From positions 7,006,001 through 7,070,000 of the forward strand of contig OZ014416.1 of assembly GCA_963965975.1 (NCBI GenBank): a stretch of 64,000 nt of DNA, read 5' to 3'. This DNA comes from Xestospongia bergquistia (taxonomy: Eukaryota > Porifera > Demospongiae > Haplosclerida > Petrosiidae). This document shows positions 23,501 to 36,560 of the stretch, in pieces. Under the pieces are notes generated by a model. The model had not been told where the DNA came from. It ran no database searches and saw only the letters and a program-made list of their open reading frames with translations. Made by a program: the position numbers and the translations under genes. The stretch's first letter is position 1; each line of letters begins with the position of its first letter.

Positions 23501-26500
23501 GGGAATAGCAAAAGTGAGGCTTATCAGATAGGTTTTCTGTTAATTTTGTGACTATAATGTTGAGCATATTATTGCGTAAAAAAGCTCGAGAAATGTCAGC
23601 AAATTGAGGTTGACCACCACTATCTAAGAGATGGATCCATGTTGCTTTATGGAGCTCTTCTGACTTAAACGAGAGCCGTCTTGCAAGAGTATGCACTGTC
23701 TCTTTTGGGCAGAAATCCATATCTGGTTCAAGCTTAGAATGTAGTGGACTATCATCACTGAGATTAAATACATCAGAAACTGAGGAAGAGAGGCTGTTAG
23801 AGTTCTCCCTATTAGGAAGAGATTCAGGTTGCAATGGGAAAGGAACTGTTGGTGAAAACACATCTTGTGCAATAGCTGTTGATATTAAGTTCTGACGTTG
23901 TATAGATTGGGTCTGTGAAGCAGACGGAACGTGTAAATCTAATGAACTGTTAGAAGGACAACGAAAAGAAAAGTGCCATGTTGATCTAGTCAAAGGTGAC
24001 TGAAAGCTTTCTGAAAGATCGTGTTCTTGTAATGCATCAGATAGCATCTTCATTAAGTCTGCCCCAGTTACATTGACCCAGATTTTTCCATTGTCTCTTT
24101 CAGCTACTCTTTCAATAGCACGAATAGGTCTTGTTGCCAAAGCTGTACTGTTGTGAACTTCAGGTGCAGGCCAGTTAAATAAGAGATACTTGAAAGCTGT
24201 CTTCCTGACACATGGTGGACCCATTATTACTAACTTTAAGTTAGTGATATAGACACAGCCTTTTTTGAGACCTCGTGTTAAAATGTACCGACACCCTAAG
24301 ATAAAAAAATTGTCACAGTTGAAGATTAATAGTAAGACAACAAGGTGCTGCTCTAAGAGCCAAACAGACACAGAGTATGTACTGACATAATGAATAAGAC
24401 AACAACAGATTACATCAAAAGCTGCATTACATTAATGTGACATGCATTTATCTATATATGAACCAGTAGTTTGACACTTATACAGTATTCTAAATGCTTG
24501 GCCTGTTTATTTTATGCATCTGTTGTATCATGCCACAAGTTATAGATGAAGTGACAATAGTATATACCTTTGTCCATTATTTGATCTGTTAAAAATCATT
24601 GTTGCGTCTATTTCGAGCCATGTCAAGAGGATGATCATTTCTCTGTATAAACAAGAAAATGATTACTGTTTATATTAGAAAACGACTTACTTTGTTGACA
24701 GCATACATGTCTGCATTATATTGACGAAGCTCCACAACTGAAAGATGGCCATTGTTAGAGGCAATATGTAATGGTGTACAGAAATCCTAAAATGAAGTAA
24801 TAATTATAATAGAGCAAGTTACATATTGTTGCTACTTAATCTAAACTCTATACAAAGTTGCTTACATGTACTACAAACAGTAGATAGCTTTACACAAAAA
24901 GGATATCTTATGACAACAGTTTTGATTACTATCCGTAATAACATGCAATTATAACACAAATTGTATATGCCTGTTTCAAATAAATTAATACATGCTTTGA
25001 TCCCCTCTTGACTATCAAATATACACGACATTGTGCTTACTCTATCAGTAATATTAGGATTAACACCATGACTGAGTAATAATCGTACAATATCAATGTG
25101 CCCTCCTTCTGCTGCTAAATATAATGGAGCTTCCATATACTGTACAATACAAAAACAAATGAATCAATTAAATTTTAAATGATTACAATGATATTGACTA
25201 TCTTTGTTATTATAAACAATCTAAAAGATGACATTATACAAAAAATACAATTCATTTCCTATTTGTTAAGAAGCAGAAAAATACTTTGTACATGCTAATA
25301 CTTACTTTGTTTTTGCTATTGGGGTCACCACCAGCCTGCAATAACAGACGTACTACTTCAGTGTAGCCTCTTTTTGCTGCTACAGCCATTGGAGTCATTT
25401 GTTCCTACAAATACATTCATCAGTGACAACTGACAACCATTATAGGAATGTTACACCCCCTCCCCCCATCCTTATTAAGACATACTTTGTCAGCAATGTT
25501 GGTATTGGCATTATAATTCAATAACAGTTGTACTACTTCCACATAGCCCTTTTTAGCAGCTAGGTATAATGGTGTTTCCCGGTTCTGTATAAACAGAAGT
25601 TGTATTAGTGTACTGTAGATCAATAAGAGTCTTAAATAACTAATTCAATTGTTAAACTATCAGCATTAAGTATAAAGTGAACACAAAAGAATACCTTATA
25701 TAAACCCTAACCTTGTTTGTGATGCTTGGATCAGCACCAGCTAATAAAAGTACCTGTACAACTTGATTGTGGCCATTATGAACAGCTTTATGCAAGGCTG
25801 CTCTCTTGTACTGTAGAACATATAAATTTGCTATAATTAAGCATAACATTTATAGGATACAGCATTAATGGCTAACAATGAGTCCTTTACCAAGGTATTT
25901 CAACATATAATTATTGGTACACAGTTAGGTATTATGTCAGTGCAATTTTAATGATAGTAACACATAATTTTTAAACATTCATTTCTTCCTTGTGAACTAC
26001 ATGCATAGTTAGTCCTATTCGATCAGTTATGTAATCAACTAACTGAATTATATTAGTCAAGCTATGTAAGCAATTAATTAGTCACATTCTTTCTAGTAAT
26101 TATGACATTTGTTATAATATAGCTTATGTAGGTGAACAATTATTTAACAAATAGTGACTATATATATATATATATATAATTATTGTATTATATAAATATA
26201 TTTATCATTTTCAATTTAGTAATATTAATCATTATGTATTAAATAGGAATTGACTTATAAGAACTTACTTCATCCCTTCCATTTATATTTGCTCCATTCT
26301 GTATAGCTATTGTTACTTTTTCAATATTACCAATTTCAGAGAAGTATTGAAGTTCATAGTCCTAACATTAAATATGTAAAGAAATAAAAAATGAAAAATA
26401 GAATAAATGCGTTTTATTATAATTATTTCCATAACTACATATACTATATAAATTATACGTACATTGTGATCAATGACAGACTGTAAAATCCGTACTACTT

Positions 26501-27729
26501 GTGCATGACCTTCTTCTGATGCAATTTGTAAAGCTGTCTCATGGAACTATAAAATAGACACTATTATATTATTAATATTATTATAATATTATTATATATT
26601 ATCTAATATATAATATTAGATACAGCTGACAACATAAGAGGTGATAATTGGTTAGTCTAATTCAATCCTATAAATAATTGGTTATTCTAACTATTTCAAT
26701 CTCCACTTCCAATTCTTGGCTCTGAGGTAAGTTATGATAACACCATACCAACACTATGTACAGTATAATATGTATACACTTCTTCATAGCTACATATATG
26801 ATGTGTATATGCAACAATGTAGTAGGTGTGTTTATACATACATATGCTATGACATGCTTAATTTTATTAATGAATATATTTATACATTATTGCACATATT
26901 TGTGAGGGAGTGTACACTTGTCATGGCATTGTTGCCATAATTTCCATCATTCCAGTGTATCAGAGCAGTGTAAGCTATAGTGCTCTCACTAAATCTTCTA
27001 ATCAATCTTGATAGTGACGTATTTTATCAGATAATTTTGTAACATTATCAAAACCAGACACTTACTGAATTAGTGATGTTGGGATTGGCTCCATACTTTA
27101 ATAACTCCTTCACTACATCACTATGACCTTTTCTTGCTGCTCTGTGTAAAGGTGTCCACTGGTACTGTAATAAAAAGTATGTCAAAAGTTTGTAAAATTT
27201 ATATTAATATAAAACAATCTGAGTATCTCAATAATAGTATACAATGAATGAGAATTACTGAGATATACATTATGAGCAGAACACTTTTTAAATCCTTAAA
27301 ATTATTTGCCTGAATTGTTTCATAACAACATTCCTTGTACATACATAATCACAAGTCATTATTTCATTATAATCACATTATCTGCGCAATTAATTATAGT
27401 CGTTTATTTCATTAAACTCACATTATCTGAGCAATTAATTTTAGCCCCTTTCTCGAGGGATTTTTTAACTTTAACAATATTACCCTTCTCAGCGGCATCA
27501 CGTAATTGATAATCCTAAAGCACACAAATATGATTAAAAGATGATAAGATTAAAAGGAATTAGTACTGTGCGTGCAATGTGGATTACCATTATGTATACA
27601 CATACAAATATTTAGTACAAATTAAACATTTAATTGCCAAGTTCCTTACATATAGATCAATTAACAATTAACACTTACCAGATCTTCCTGATTTTCACTC
27701 TGTATATAAACTATAGCTGTAGATGCCAT
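20515..27729 (-). pseudogene. Ankyrin / Roc-like GTPase / death-domain gene, unit 2 copy, decayed
   Basis: Collinear with 4,958-12,694 from the ATG at 27,729, with ankyrin exons recognisable down to about 24,600. Lesions: the P-loop reads GPPCVRKT, Gly to Arg just before the catalytic Lys (near 24,212); a 2-base deletion near 23,330 and a 10-base deletion near 22,920 shift the frame; about 330 bases including an intron and coding sequence are missing at about 22,608, joining two exons out of context; ankyrin exon 10 has lost part of its end near 24,597; one mini-exon is lost and another frameshifted near 21,700; the death-domain exon survives only as about 120 rearranged bases at 20,515-20,630. 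A truncated transcript could still encode ankyrin repeats, but no GTPase/death-domain product can form. Confidence 0.85.
21439..21668. mobile_element. Foldback / MITE-like hairpin element
   Basis: About 230 bp made of two arms of roughly 104 bp (left arm from TCACTGTAAAAATTAAATTG; right arm ending in the complement CAATTTAATTTTTACAGTGA) around a loop of about 25 bp. Arm identity is about 90% by eye. It is absent from the matching place in unit 1 (about 6,200) and is flanked by TATAT on both sides, a likely target duplication. No coding capacity. It inserted after the duplication, in the mini-exon region of the decayed ankyrin gene. Confidence 0.8.
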
Positions 27730-28944
27730 AGTGTCTGAGATAAGCTCGTTATTTCATATTAGCTGACTCACCAAGTAGGCTTTAAAATGATATCACAAGC
27801 ATTTACACTCACATATATAAAATGCTAGCATGCAGTGAGCAGTCTTTTATTAATTTCCTTAATTAAAGGAAATTTCTTTTGGAACGCCCTTAAACGTCAT
27901 CTGCATACCTCCAATTAAGTATGTCATATTACGTCAAAGTGACTTCTATTATTATTATTATTATAGTGGTATCTCTATAAACAATTATTAACTTTAAAAT
28001 GTAATCTTTTTCTCTGGAATAGTTGATTGGGCATTACCATGTTGCTGAAATAAATGTATTATATATTGCTGTTAGTATGTGATTTATTGGATGATTGTGA
28101 TTTGGCTCAGAAGTAAACAATGCTATTGTTACATTGTCCAGTATTATGTATTCCTATGCTAATCTGCTAATATGTAAGACTTTATACATACAAGTATATA
28201 ATAAAATAACATTCCAAAAAATGGAAAAGAGGACAATGTCAAGAACGAAGAGACAAAATAAGGATAAAACAAATCCACACATAAGTCTCTACAAAAGTAT
28301 ACCATTTTATGAAATGTTGGCACTGAATACAAACATGTGGTCATTTATGTACTTACTGTATGTTAATGATATTGTACATGTTGTAATATTATTTGCTTCA
28401 TGTTATGCTAACAATTACAGGATGTTATACTATAATCATTTTAGTGAACATTTTGAGAAATTTTACATTCCATGGTAAGTACATATTATTACTTTTTGCA
28501 GTGTTAAGGAGCTACTCTGAAATAAAATTTTATATTTGTAATTTAACTGTTTAGACAATTATAACAAATGTTCATAGTTGTAAAGTAAATAACCAACACA
28601 GACATTATTGACTTATGTATACGCATATACATAATGGCGTAACAATATTGACGAAAATATGTATAGACTACTTATGGTGTGAAGAAACTAAAATAAATAA
28701 TCACTAGTTATTGTACAAGACATATCTATAGAATGTATTAACAAGTAAACAAGCATTTATCTAAATTGTGTAAATTACTGATCTTATTTCCGACTTAGTG
28801 TAAACACTGACAGTCACGTGAACAATTTTCAATATGACATCATCGTCCACATATTTGAATTTGTAGGCGTTCTTGTTGTTTTGTTTTTAGTGTTTTAATG
28901 TATCATTTTGAACTATCGTTATATTATATACCTTCTCAGTCAAC
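27730..28944. promoter_or_regulatory. Divergent intergenic region, unit 2
   Basis: No supportable gene. It repeats the layout of 12,695-14,028: dyad TTTCC-N9-GGAAA at 27,854-27,872, GTCATCTGCATA near 27,895, TTACGTCA near 27,930 and a short ATT microsatellite near 27,950. Open frames around 28,134-28,478 are not conserved in unit 1 and look like chance. Confidence 0.4.
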
Positions 28945-31900
28945 ATGATCGAAGCTTGGATCATAAGATATGAAATCAATCTCCTCAAATGGAATACAGC
29001 CGTCTTACTGATATTTTCCTTGGCTTCATTAATAGCACCATCAATAGCACCCAGTCCTCTCCTAATTCTCTTGTTGGTAGCCAATCATTTTGATATCTAT
29101 ACTATTGGCATTACATCGTTCTCCTTCATACTCTTTATGTTAGTGATTAATAAACTGGTTCAAGCTACAATTGGAAGGAGATCTAGAACATTTATTGTAT
29201 TGGTTGCTCTTACTATAGTAATCAGTCCTGTATTGGCAACATTTTGGGTGGTTGGTTCTATCAGTATCTATCAAATTTTTATTGTTTCAGCTCCTATTAT
29301 TTTCTTCACAGCTGTAGTACAGCGACTGGTTCTAAGTACTACTAAAACACCTGATGAACAAGGAGATGAACTAGGTACATTATTGTAACATTGTAAATGT
29401 ATCCTTAGTCATGCAACAATGAAAAGCATGTTTATCCTTCACGTTTTTTGTTGTATGTTCTTGTGTTGATAGAGCTAGTGTGTGTTATTATCTCAATGCT
29501 AATATTACTAAAAATAAATAAGAAACCATAATAATACATCTTTTCATAAAAAGACTATTATCAATATTGATAATCATTCGTAAGCCAATGCTAAAACTAT
29601 AATTATAACTATATTTACATTTCAATACCAAAACAACAAACTTTAGTCTAAATTAGTTAGTTTCTTGAAGAAATTTATACACCTTTAAAATCTATTACAC
29701 GCACATGTATATTAGGGCTTCATAACAGTAGCTCTGACTTCTAAATCATGTAATTCCCTTATTCTCAGACTTTATACTGTTATACAATTAAATGGTTACA
29801 TTAGAGATTTTGTGCTTCCTTGATTATATTTTCTCCAATAGATGAGCATCAGTATGAAAGAATCTACCGAAAACTATTAAGGAATAAAGAAACATTGAAA
29901 GTAAACATTATTCAATGTATGACTATTGGTCCACCTACTGTTGGTAAAACTACATTAAAAGAACAATTACTAGCTAACAATGAAGATGATAGTGTTATTG
30001 AGATAGTACATGATCGACCACCCAGTAGTCCACTCTTTGACAAACTTAAGAGAATTGAAGTAACAATAAGTGATTATAAAAACAAGCAGTCACCTGTTAC
30101 AGTTGCATTACAAAGTAAATATGCGTGGAAAGAACTTACATTCAGTGAAGAAGTAGTGGGTTATCTTAAAAAGATGTCGAAGAAAAATTGTGAAGTTATA
30201 GCAGATATGTCAATTTGGACTTACTTAATCAGCATGGTCGTTGTCGCTCTTTATGTATTCAGTGCGGTAGTGACAATGTATGATAATCCCTTTAAGCTAA
30301 TACCACTAAACTATGTATACAGCATAATAAACGGTCTATTTTATCTTGTCATAATCATTATATCATTTGGTATTCTATTTGCAATTATTTTACTAGCAGT
30401 GGATTGGATATATCGTCGCTGGATAAAACCAAACACAAGAAGCTTCAGTCCTATAAGTTTTGTTAGAGAAGCTATTGAGAAGATTAATGTGAGAACAGTA
30501 CCACCTCTCTTTGACCAAACTCTAACCATCTACTTCAGAGATTGTGGAGGACAGCCAGAATTCCATGAAGTTCTACCAGCTTTGGTCTCCCATTCCACAT
30601 TATTTCTTCTTGTTTTCAATCTTAGTGAAGGCCTTGACACTCGATACAAAGTTACTTATAAAACTAATGATGGCGAGGTGTCTGATCCATATGTGAGCAC
30701 ATTCACAGTAAAACAAGCTCTGTTGCAATGCTTAGCTAGTATTAGCTCAATTGGAAATTATTTGAATCCACCCCAAAAATTTTTTCACAAAATTAAGTCT
30801 ATTTTAATTTGGTATAGAGAAAAGCTTGTTCAATTATGGATTATGAAAGTAACATTGAAGTTCTCTAAGGTAATAATCATTGGCACTCACAAAGATTTAC
30901 TTGATAAAACTGGAGAAGCTGAAGAGAAAGTACAACACATCAATGATCAATTGGAGCTTGAACTAAAAGGCACAGACTGGTACACTAAAGATATGGTCAT
31001 ACCAACAGAGAATGACAGAATATTTTTTGGAGTGAACACGTTCAATCCTAATGACATCAATAAAATAAAAGATTTAGTTCATGAGGTTGCCTTAAATGGA
31101 AGTTATCAGTTAGATATACCTATTCCATGGTTGACATTTGAATTTTATATACGGAAATCACAAAAAAAGGTGATGACTTTGAATGAATGTCAAGAACTGG
31201 CGAAAAAAAGTGAAATATCTCGTGCAGATGAATTTTATGCAGCTTTATGGTTTTTCCATAATGTAGTGGGGATAATAAGGTATTTTAAAAATGTACCTGA
31301 ACTGTATAATATAGTCATTACTGATTCCCAACTACTGTTTGATATTGTTACAGACTTAATTGTTAACACCTTTAATTTCAAAAAGGGCATACGGAGAAGA
31401 AGTGAATATGACAAATTTCGTTCTTCAGGTCGTTTTACAAAGCATCATTTAGAACAGTGTGAAGCTGTTAAGGAGAAGTTGTTATCAGTAGAACAAGTAA
31501 TAGCTGTTCTAGAACATCTTGTTATCATTGCTCCTGTAGGCATAAATGAGTCTAATGAACAGGAGTATTTTCTTCCTTGTGTTTTAGTACATGCTTCTCT
31601 ACCATCTACTCCATTGTTACATAATGATAGTGACATTCCTCCTCTTCTTATTACATTCAAATGTCAATACACTCCAAGAGGTATCTTTAGCTCACTCATT
31701 GCTCGAATCCTTCTAGATGACAAAAACAAGTGGGAACTCTCTACAAAAGAAATATATAGAGATAGAGTTATCTTTTGTATCTTGGATTCAGGACACATTG
31801 TCACCATTACTAACTACTTTAGATTTCTCGAAGTTGTAGTAAAACCACCTCGTAGCAAAGATGAGAAAACAAATGATGACATTTATTTGTCTGTACTAAA

Positions 31901-32525
31901 TCATATTTCTCAATGCCTTTCATACATTACAAACAAACTTAACTACTCAACTACTGCAAGGCATACCTTTGGATTTTATTGTAAAGAACATGATGACATC
32001 TCCATGCTTGAACATTCTGCTGAATGTAATAGCAATGTTAAACCCAAATATACAAGGTGTAATTTTGAAGGATGTCTTACTGCAAACCTCACACCTCAAC
32101 AACAATTATGGTTCTATAAAGAAAGTAAGTTACCAAAACCCATATTCCTGACTTAAACATTATTTGATAGGTAAAGAGGTTATATCTCCTGAAGCAAAAA
32201 ATCCAAAATTTCCTCAAAGATTTGGTAAATAATGCATACATATCTACTTTGCTATTATAGATATCAATTTTCAGATATCACTCATCTTGACATTGTCACT
32301 TCTTATTTGAGAGACAAAAGATTCCCTAATTCATCATGGAAGTCACTTGGTCTTCACTTAGGTTTGTATCAACCCACACTAGATGATATTGACACAAAGA
32401 ACAGAGGAGATCCAGTAAAATGCTTGCAAGATTGTCTTTCTGCCTGGTTGAAGGAAGAAGACAAAGTGATAGAAAAGGGAGGGGCTAACATAGACTCATT
32501 AAGAAATGCTTTAAAGAACATCTAA
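28945..32525 (+). CDS. Multi-TM Roc-like GTPase with COR-like region and death domain, intact plus-strand copy
   Basis: Four exons join in phase (28,945-29,374; 29,842-32,124; 32,171-32,224; 32,275-32,525) to give 1,005 residues. Exon 1 has four hydrophobic segments and ends in GDEL. Exon 2 has the P-loop GPPTVGKT (173-180), a charged stretch, two TM segments (about 268-290 and 303-330), the G3-like DCGGQPEF (377-384) and the G4-like GTHKD (491-495). A COR-like region (about 560-800) includes ITRCSR-free but recognisable [15 protein letters not shown] and YFLPCVL stretches. The last exon is a death domain (about 923-1005). The TM hairpin sits inside the G domain, which would pin it to the membrane while leaving both halves cytosolic. 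The role is unknown; a membrane-anchored GTP switch recruiting death-domain partners is inferred. Upstream 28,800-28,944 is shared with the unit 1 copy. Confidence 0.85.
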
Positions 32526-33015
32526 GAAAAATTTTGGAGTGATAGATTTCAAATGGTTTTAACTTTTTATTCAGCATTGATCATGACCAGACACTACAAT
32601 GATGCATTTCACAACTTATGTTACTTTATTAATTGATTGGTATAATTATAAACAATTATTATATTTTATATAGTAAATATGGATTATGGACTATAATTAT
32701 AAGAATACATATTACAGTTATAAAATTAATATGTAGTTTATAGTTTAAGTTGTAATAATAATAATGTTTAGATTAATTCTTAACATTATTTTTGAATTGA
32801 ATTGTCTTTGTACAATAAGACAGTATTTTTTACTACAACAAGTAGTATGTGGTTTAACACAAAAGTATACCTTTATAATTAATACTTATTAGTGCATTGT
32901 AATACTTGAACAGAATGATAGCAAAGACAATACAATTATCGTGCTATTATTAGTAAACTATGTACTATTATAAAACATGAAAATAGTTATTAACAGAATG
33001 TTATCAAAATAAGTG
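32526..33015. other. AT-rich spacer between convergent genes
   Basis: About 490 bp between the membrane GTPase stop and the end of the minus-strand beta-helix gene. It is AT-rich with no open frame worth reporting and probably holds both 3' UTRs. Confidence 0.5.
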
Positions 33016-36000
33016 TTAGTCATCTTGATCAAACAGTAGTGTTTCTCTTCTCATTACAACTGAAATTGAACTAGTTTCACATATGACAGAAGGAGATCCT
33101 GGGACGATCAAAGGATGTTCGTCATCATCAGATCTATGAGATAATGGCCTTTTCTTAAATATCTTTTTCACTTTTATAATTGGTTCTTTTAGGCAAGACT
33201 TTGATAGACGTCTCCAGATATGATATAAGGTAATACCACAGAATATGGCAAATGATAATGATACTGATACAACACTAGAAAGTTATCTTCTTGACAGTTT
33301 CATGATTTGGGTGTTCATATAAGCCATAAATATGAGGTTAAAAATAAAAGACATCTCTAGACAATTCAAAGGAAAACGATAATATATTCCCCTCAAAAAG
33401 ATATGCAATGATGTGATAACATTTAAAAAACACATCAAGACATCCAAGCTCACGGTACCTTTAGTATCTACAGATACAACTAGTGCTAACACAATACGAA
33501 CTAGTAGTAAAATTCCAGTCCAAAAACGACACTTGTCCTTATATGGCCCTCCATATGCATCAAAGAAAGGCTTTATGTACATTGAAAACTTGCAATATTT
33601 TAAAAGAGGTCTTTCAAGTAATGTTATTGTAAGAAGGAAGAAAGTGTATGGAGCAATTAGTAAAATGAATACAACTAATGAGAACAAGAACAATGATAGG
33701 TGACAATAATCGTTTAGATATAGGACATTAGCATCAATGGTCCACCTCAATAATGTGACTGTACTATTCTCACCACTACACTGAATATTTGTGTAGTAAA
33801 ATGCCTGAAAGACAGTGGGTATCAATTTGGTATAAGAAAGAAGGATCATAGTGGTTAGTACTTGAATTACATGTCTCTCTACAATCCGAACTAATCTGCT
33901 TGAATATCGTGACAAAATTGTGATGAGTATTAGTAGAAACCAAACATAGCCTGGAAAGACAAACTGTAGCCATGTTTTATGACAAGCATTCATACCATTA
34001 TAGAAACAAGTCTCAATACCTAGATCCAAATTGATCCAGGAAATGAATTGACTTAGAAATAAAATAGGACCATTAGGAAAGAAAATAGGTTCATATAATT
34101 TAACAATATTGGCATAGAATACAAGCCCATTGATTGTACCTACAGATACAGTTAGATTTAATCCAATGATGAATGCCACCAGTACTATACCAGCTAAAGC
34201 AAATGGAATAATAAGAATTAAGTAATCATTAGTACATTGGCCACATTGATTGGATCCTAAAATAAGACTGAGTCTTTTAGCACATTGTCCACAGAGTACT
34301 CCAGATCGATTGAGAAGACATTGTGGATCAGGGGAGGTGATTTTAAAATGACTTGTTCCTTCATTGCAATAATCAAAGGGGCACTTTTGATAAATGATAA
34401 GACAATCGGAGTCATTTTGATAACCAATCCACATATCACCATCTCTAGATATAATTTGTTTGTTGATATCACACTTTATTGAAGATGTATTTAATTCAGA
34501 CCTGCAAACGCAAGTGCTGTTTACCAATGGAAAACCAACTGGACAGGACTCAACTATTATTTCAATGGCTTTAGCTGGAGGGTCATAACCATCATATAAA
34601 TTATCTTTAATACTTTCTAGAGTGATAAAGACCTGTGTTGTGTTCAATGAAGAGTTCATTTTAAACCCATAAGTAATAATGTTACAATTTGCACTTAGAT
34701 TGTAGATATGCTCATTAGATGAACTATCAGTAAATTTTATTATACCTTCTGTTAAACCATCCTTTATACCAACAGTTGCAATTGGTGGCATATTAACATT
34801 AGTTCCAGGCATTCCAGTCATGCTTATCTTTGTAATAGAGCAATTTGGTCTTTTTGATTCACAAAAGCAGACTTGTATAGGGTCTGATGACACTACTGAT
34901 AGACCTGTTTGTGTAGGGTAATGAAAATAGTGGTCAAATTTCACATGACATTTATCAATATTACCTCCATATAGGACATCACCAGATACTTCAGCTGTAT
35001 TGTTAACAAAATAAAACATTGGATGTTTTGTTAATATGTTAAAAAAGCAAGCTGTGCCAATATCTACTCCAATGAGTTGTGATACAAAGATTCCTCCACC
35101 TGATATACTCGCATGATTATTGAGAAATGTTATACGTTGCTGTGAAACTATTTCAGACGCATCATATAAAGCAATGCCTCCACCGAATATACCAGAATTG
35201 TTCGCAATTGTGTTGTTATCAAGAAAGATTAAAACACTATGATAACTTAATATGCCAGTTGCATCGTGATTGGTAATCATAATTCGTTGAAATGCAAATT
35301 TATAAACGTTCACTATTGTCACAGCTGATGCAAATTTTCGACGCTTGTCGTGTATTTTATTGGAATCAAATGAAACATCTTTGAAGAAATTTTTTGCAAA
35401 GTACCTCTACTCCATTCTGGTGCAGAAACATACAGTCCAGAGCCTAAAGGTGCAGAATTATTGCTTATAGTAGAGTTATGAAAAAAGATAGTACCAGAAT
35501 TATTAATCCAATTGATCGACACTCCTCCTCCGCGTCGCTGAGCAACATTGTGTAAAAAATAGCTATTCTCAATGCTTACTGAACCGTGTTGGCCCATATG
35601 TATCAAAGCCATACCAGCTCCTTCACAGCAATCATATCTTGTAAATATTGCTTTGCCATAAATACTAATTGTATTTTTTATTGTTAAGGTATAATTACCA
35701 TTGTAAACCCAAAAGTAAAAGTTTGATCCTATTTTAGCACTGTTGTTGTAGAATACAACTGAGTCAATAGTAAACAACATCTTTGTTGGTGGTGCCATTA
35801 GTAAAATACTTAAGCCACCACCAGATTTATTGTAACCATAACCTTGCCCTTGATTATAAAAACAAGTTGGATGATGATTTGAGCCAAAGGTAAAATTGGA
35901 GTACAGAATGTCAACTTTGTAATGTGTTATATTAATAGGTTTCTGAAAATAGTTTATAATGGCATTGCCTTCATAACAATATAAACATCCACGAAGGTGT

Positions 36001-36560
36001 TGATTATTAGCAAACGAGGAATAAGTAATTAACACATTAAAAGTATTGTTAAGATAGAGTCCCAAACTTGAACCATTTTGGACTGATACCCATTTCATTG
36101 TGACAACATTAGTCTCTGTAAAAACTAAACTAAAAGCTTTATATTTTTTTCGGTACCCACAATTTGTTATTGTTAATGATTTCAATGCAACATTGGTACT
36201 CACATCAATTATTATGTTTCCATTGTAATGGCATATTATTATTGAAGTAGATTGCATAATAGTCTCATGGAAGCCTTGTTCTATATGACCCAGTCCCTGT
36301 AGAGTTATATTATTTACACCATTGATCATCAATGTACCTTCTAGAGATTGACTTCCCTCTTGAAAGTAGAAGATTGTATTATTGGTGAAGAAAGTCATAT
36401 AATTAGAAACGTAATAGGAGAGTTTGTGACAAGGTGTGTGAGTAGGACAAGGTTTTCTATTATGATCTGCAGAGACATAATATTCAGAAGCAGTAAAATA
36501 TTCACTATAGATATGCAGTATCACTGATGTTATAAGATAGATTGAGCACCAGGTCATCAC
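33016..36560 (-). CDS. Secreted/surface beta-helix protein with C-terminal multi-TM domain, premature stop
   Basis: The ATG at 36,560 starts a hydrophobic signal-like segment and a YYVSADHNRKPCPTHTPC motif. Repeated short coils rich in Asn, Ser and Gly (NNSA, NNIT, GGGI) indicate a right-handed parallel beta-helix. A Cys-rich stretch (CGQCAKR...CGQC) precedes about six TM segments. Two frames meet at 35.3-35.4 kb; an 80-nt intron (35,404 to 35,325, GTACTT...CATCAG) joins them in frame to give 1,065 residues ending at TAA (33,283-33,285). The same frame stays open for 88 more codons to TAA at 33,016, encoding another hydrophobic segment (about 20 residues) and an acidic tail, so 33,283 looks like a nonsense mutation. 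Such beta-helix plus multi-TM proteins seem to be expanded in sponges (recollection); ligand unknown. Confidence 0.7.

Larger units (their letters stand above)
16439..30775. repeat. Tandem segmental duplication, unit 2
   Basis: Copy of 731-15,856 in direct orientation. It starts exactly at the retroelement LTR end and contains TRIM-NHL copy 2, the decayed ankyrin GTPase gene and an intact membrane GTPase. The sequence continues past 30,775 into the rest of the GTPase gene, which unit 1 lacks. Unit 2 differs by a 230-bp hairpin element at 21,439-21,668 and several deletions in the ankyrin gene. The stretch 16,439-18,034 is AT-rich spacer with no gene seen. Confidence 0.9.

Noticed and set aside
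28134-28478. 114-residue plus-strand frame as a gene
   Set aside because: Not conserved in the duplicated region at 13,091-13,500, no domain, AT-rich composition like spacer.
33283-33285. Selenocysteine-type recoding at the premature stop
   Set aside because: The codon is TAA, not TGA, so selenocysteine does not apply.
35379-35404. 26-nt intron in the beta-helix gene
   Set aside because: In frame but shorter than known animal introns; the 80-nt option with the same donor is preferred.
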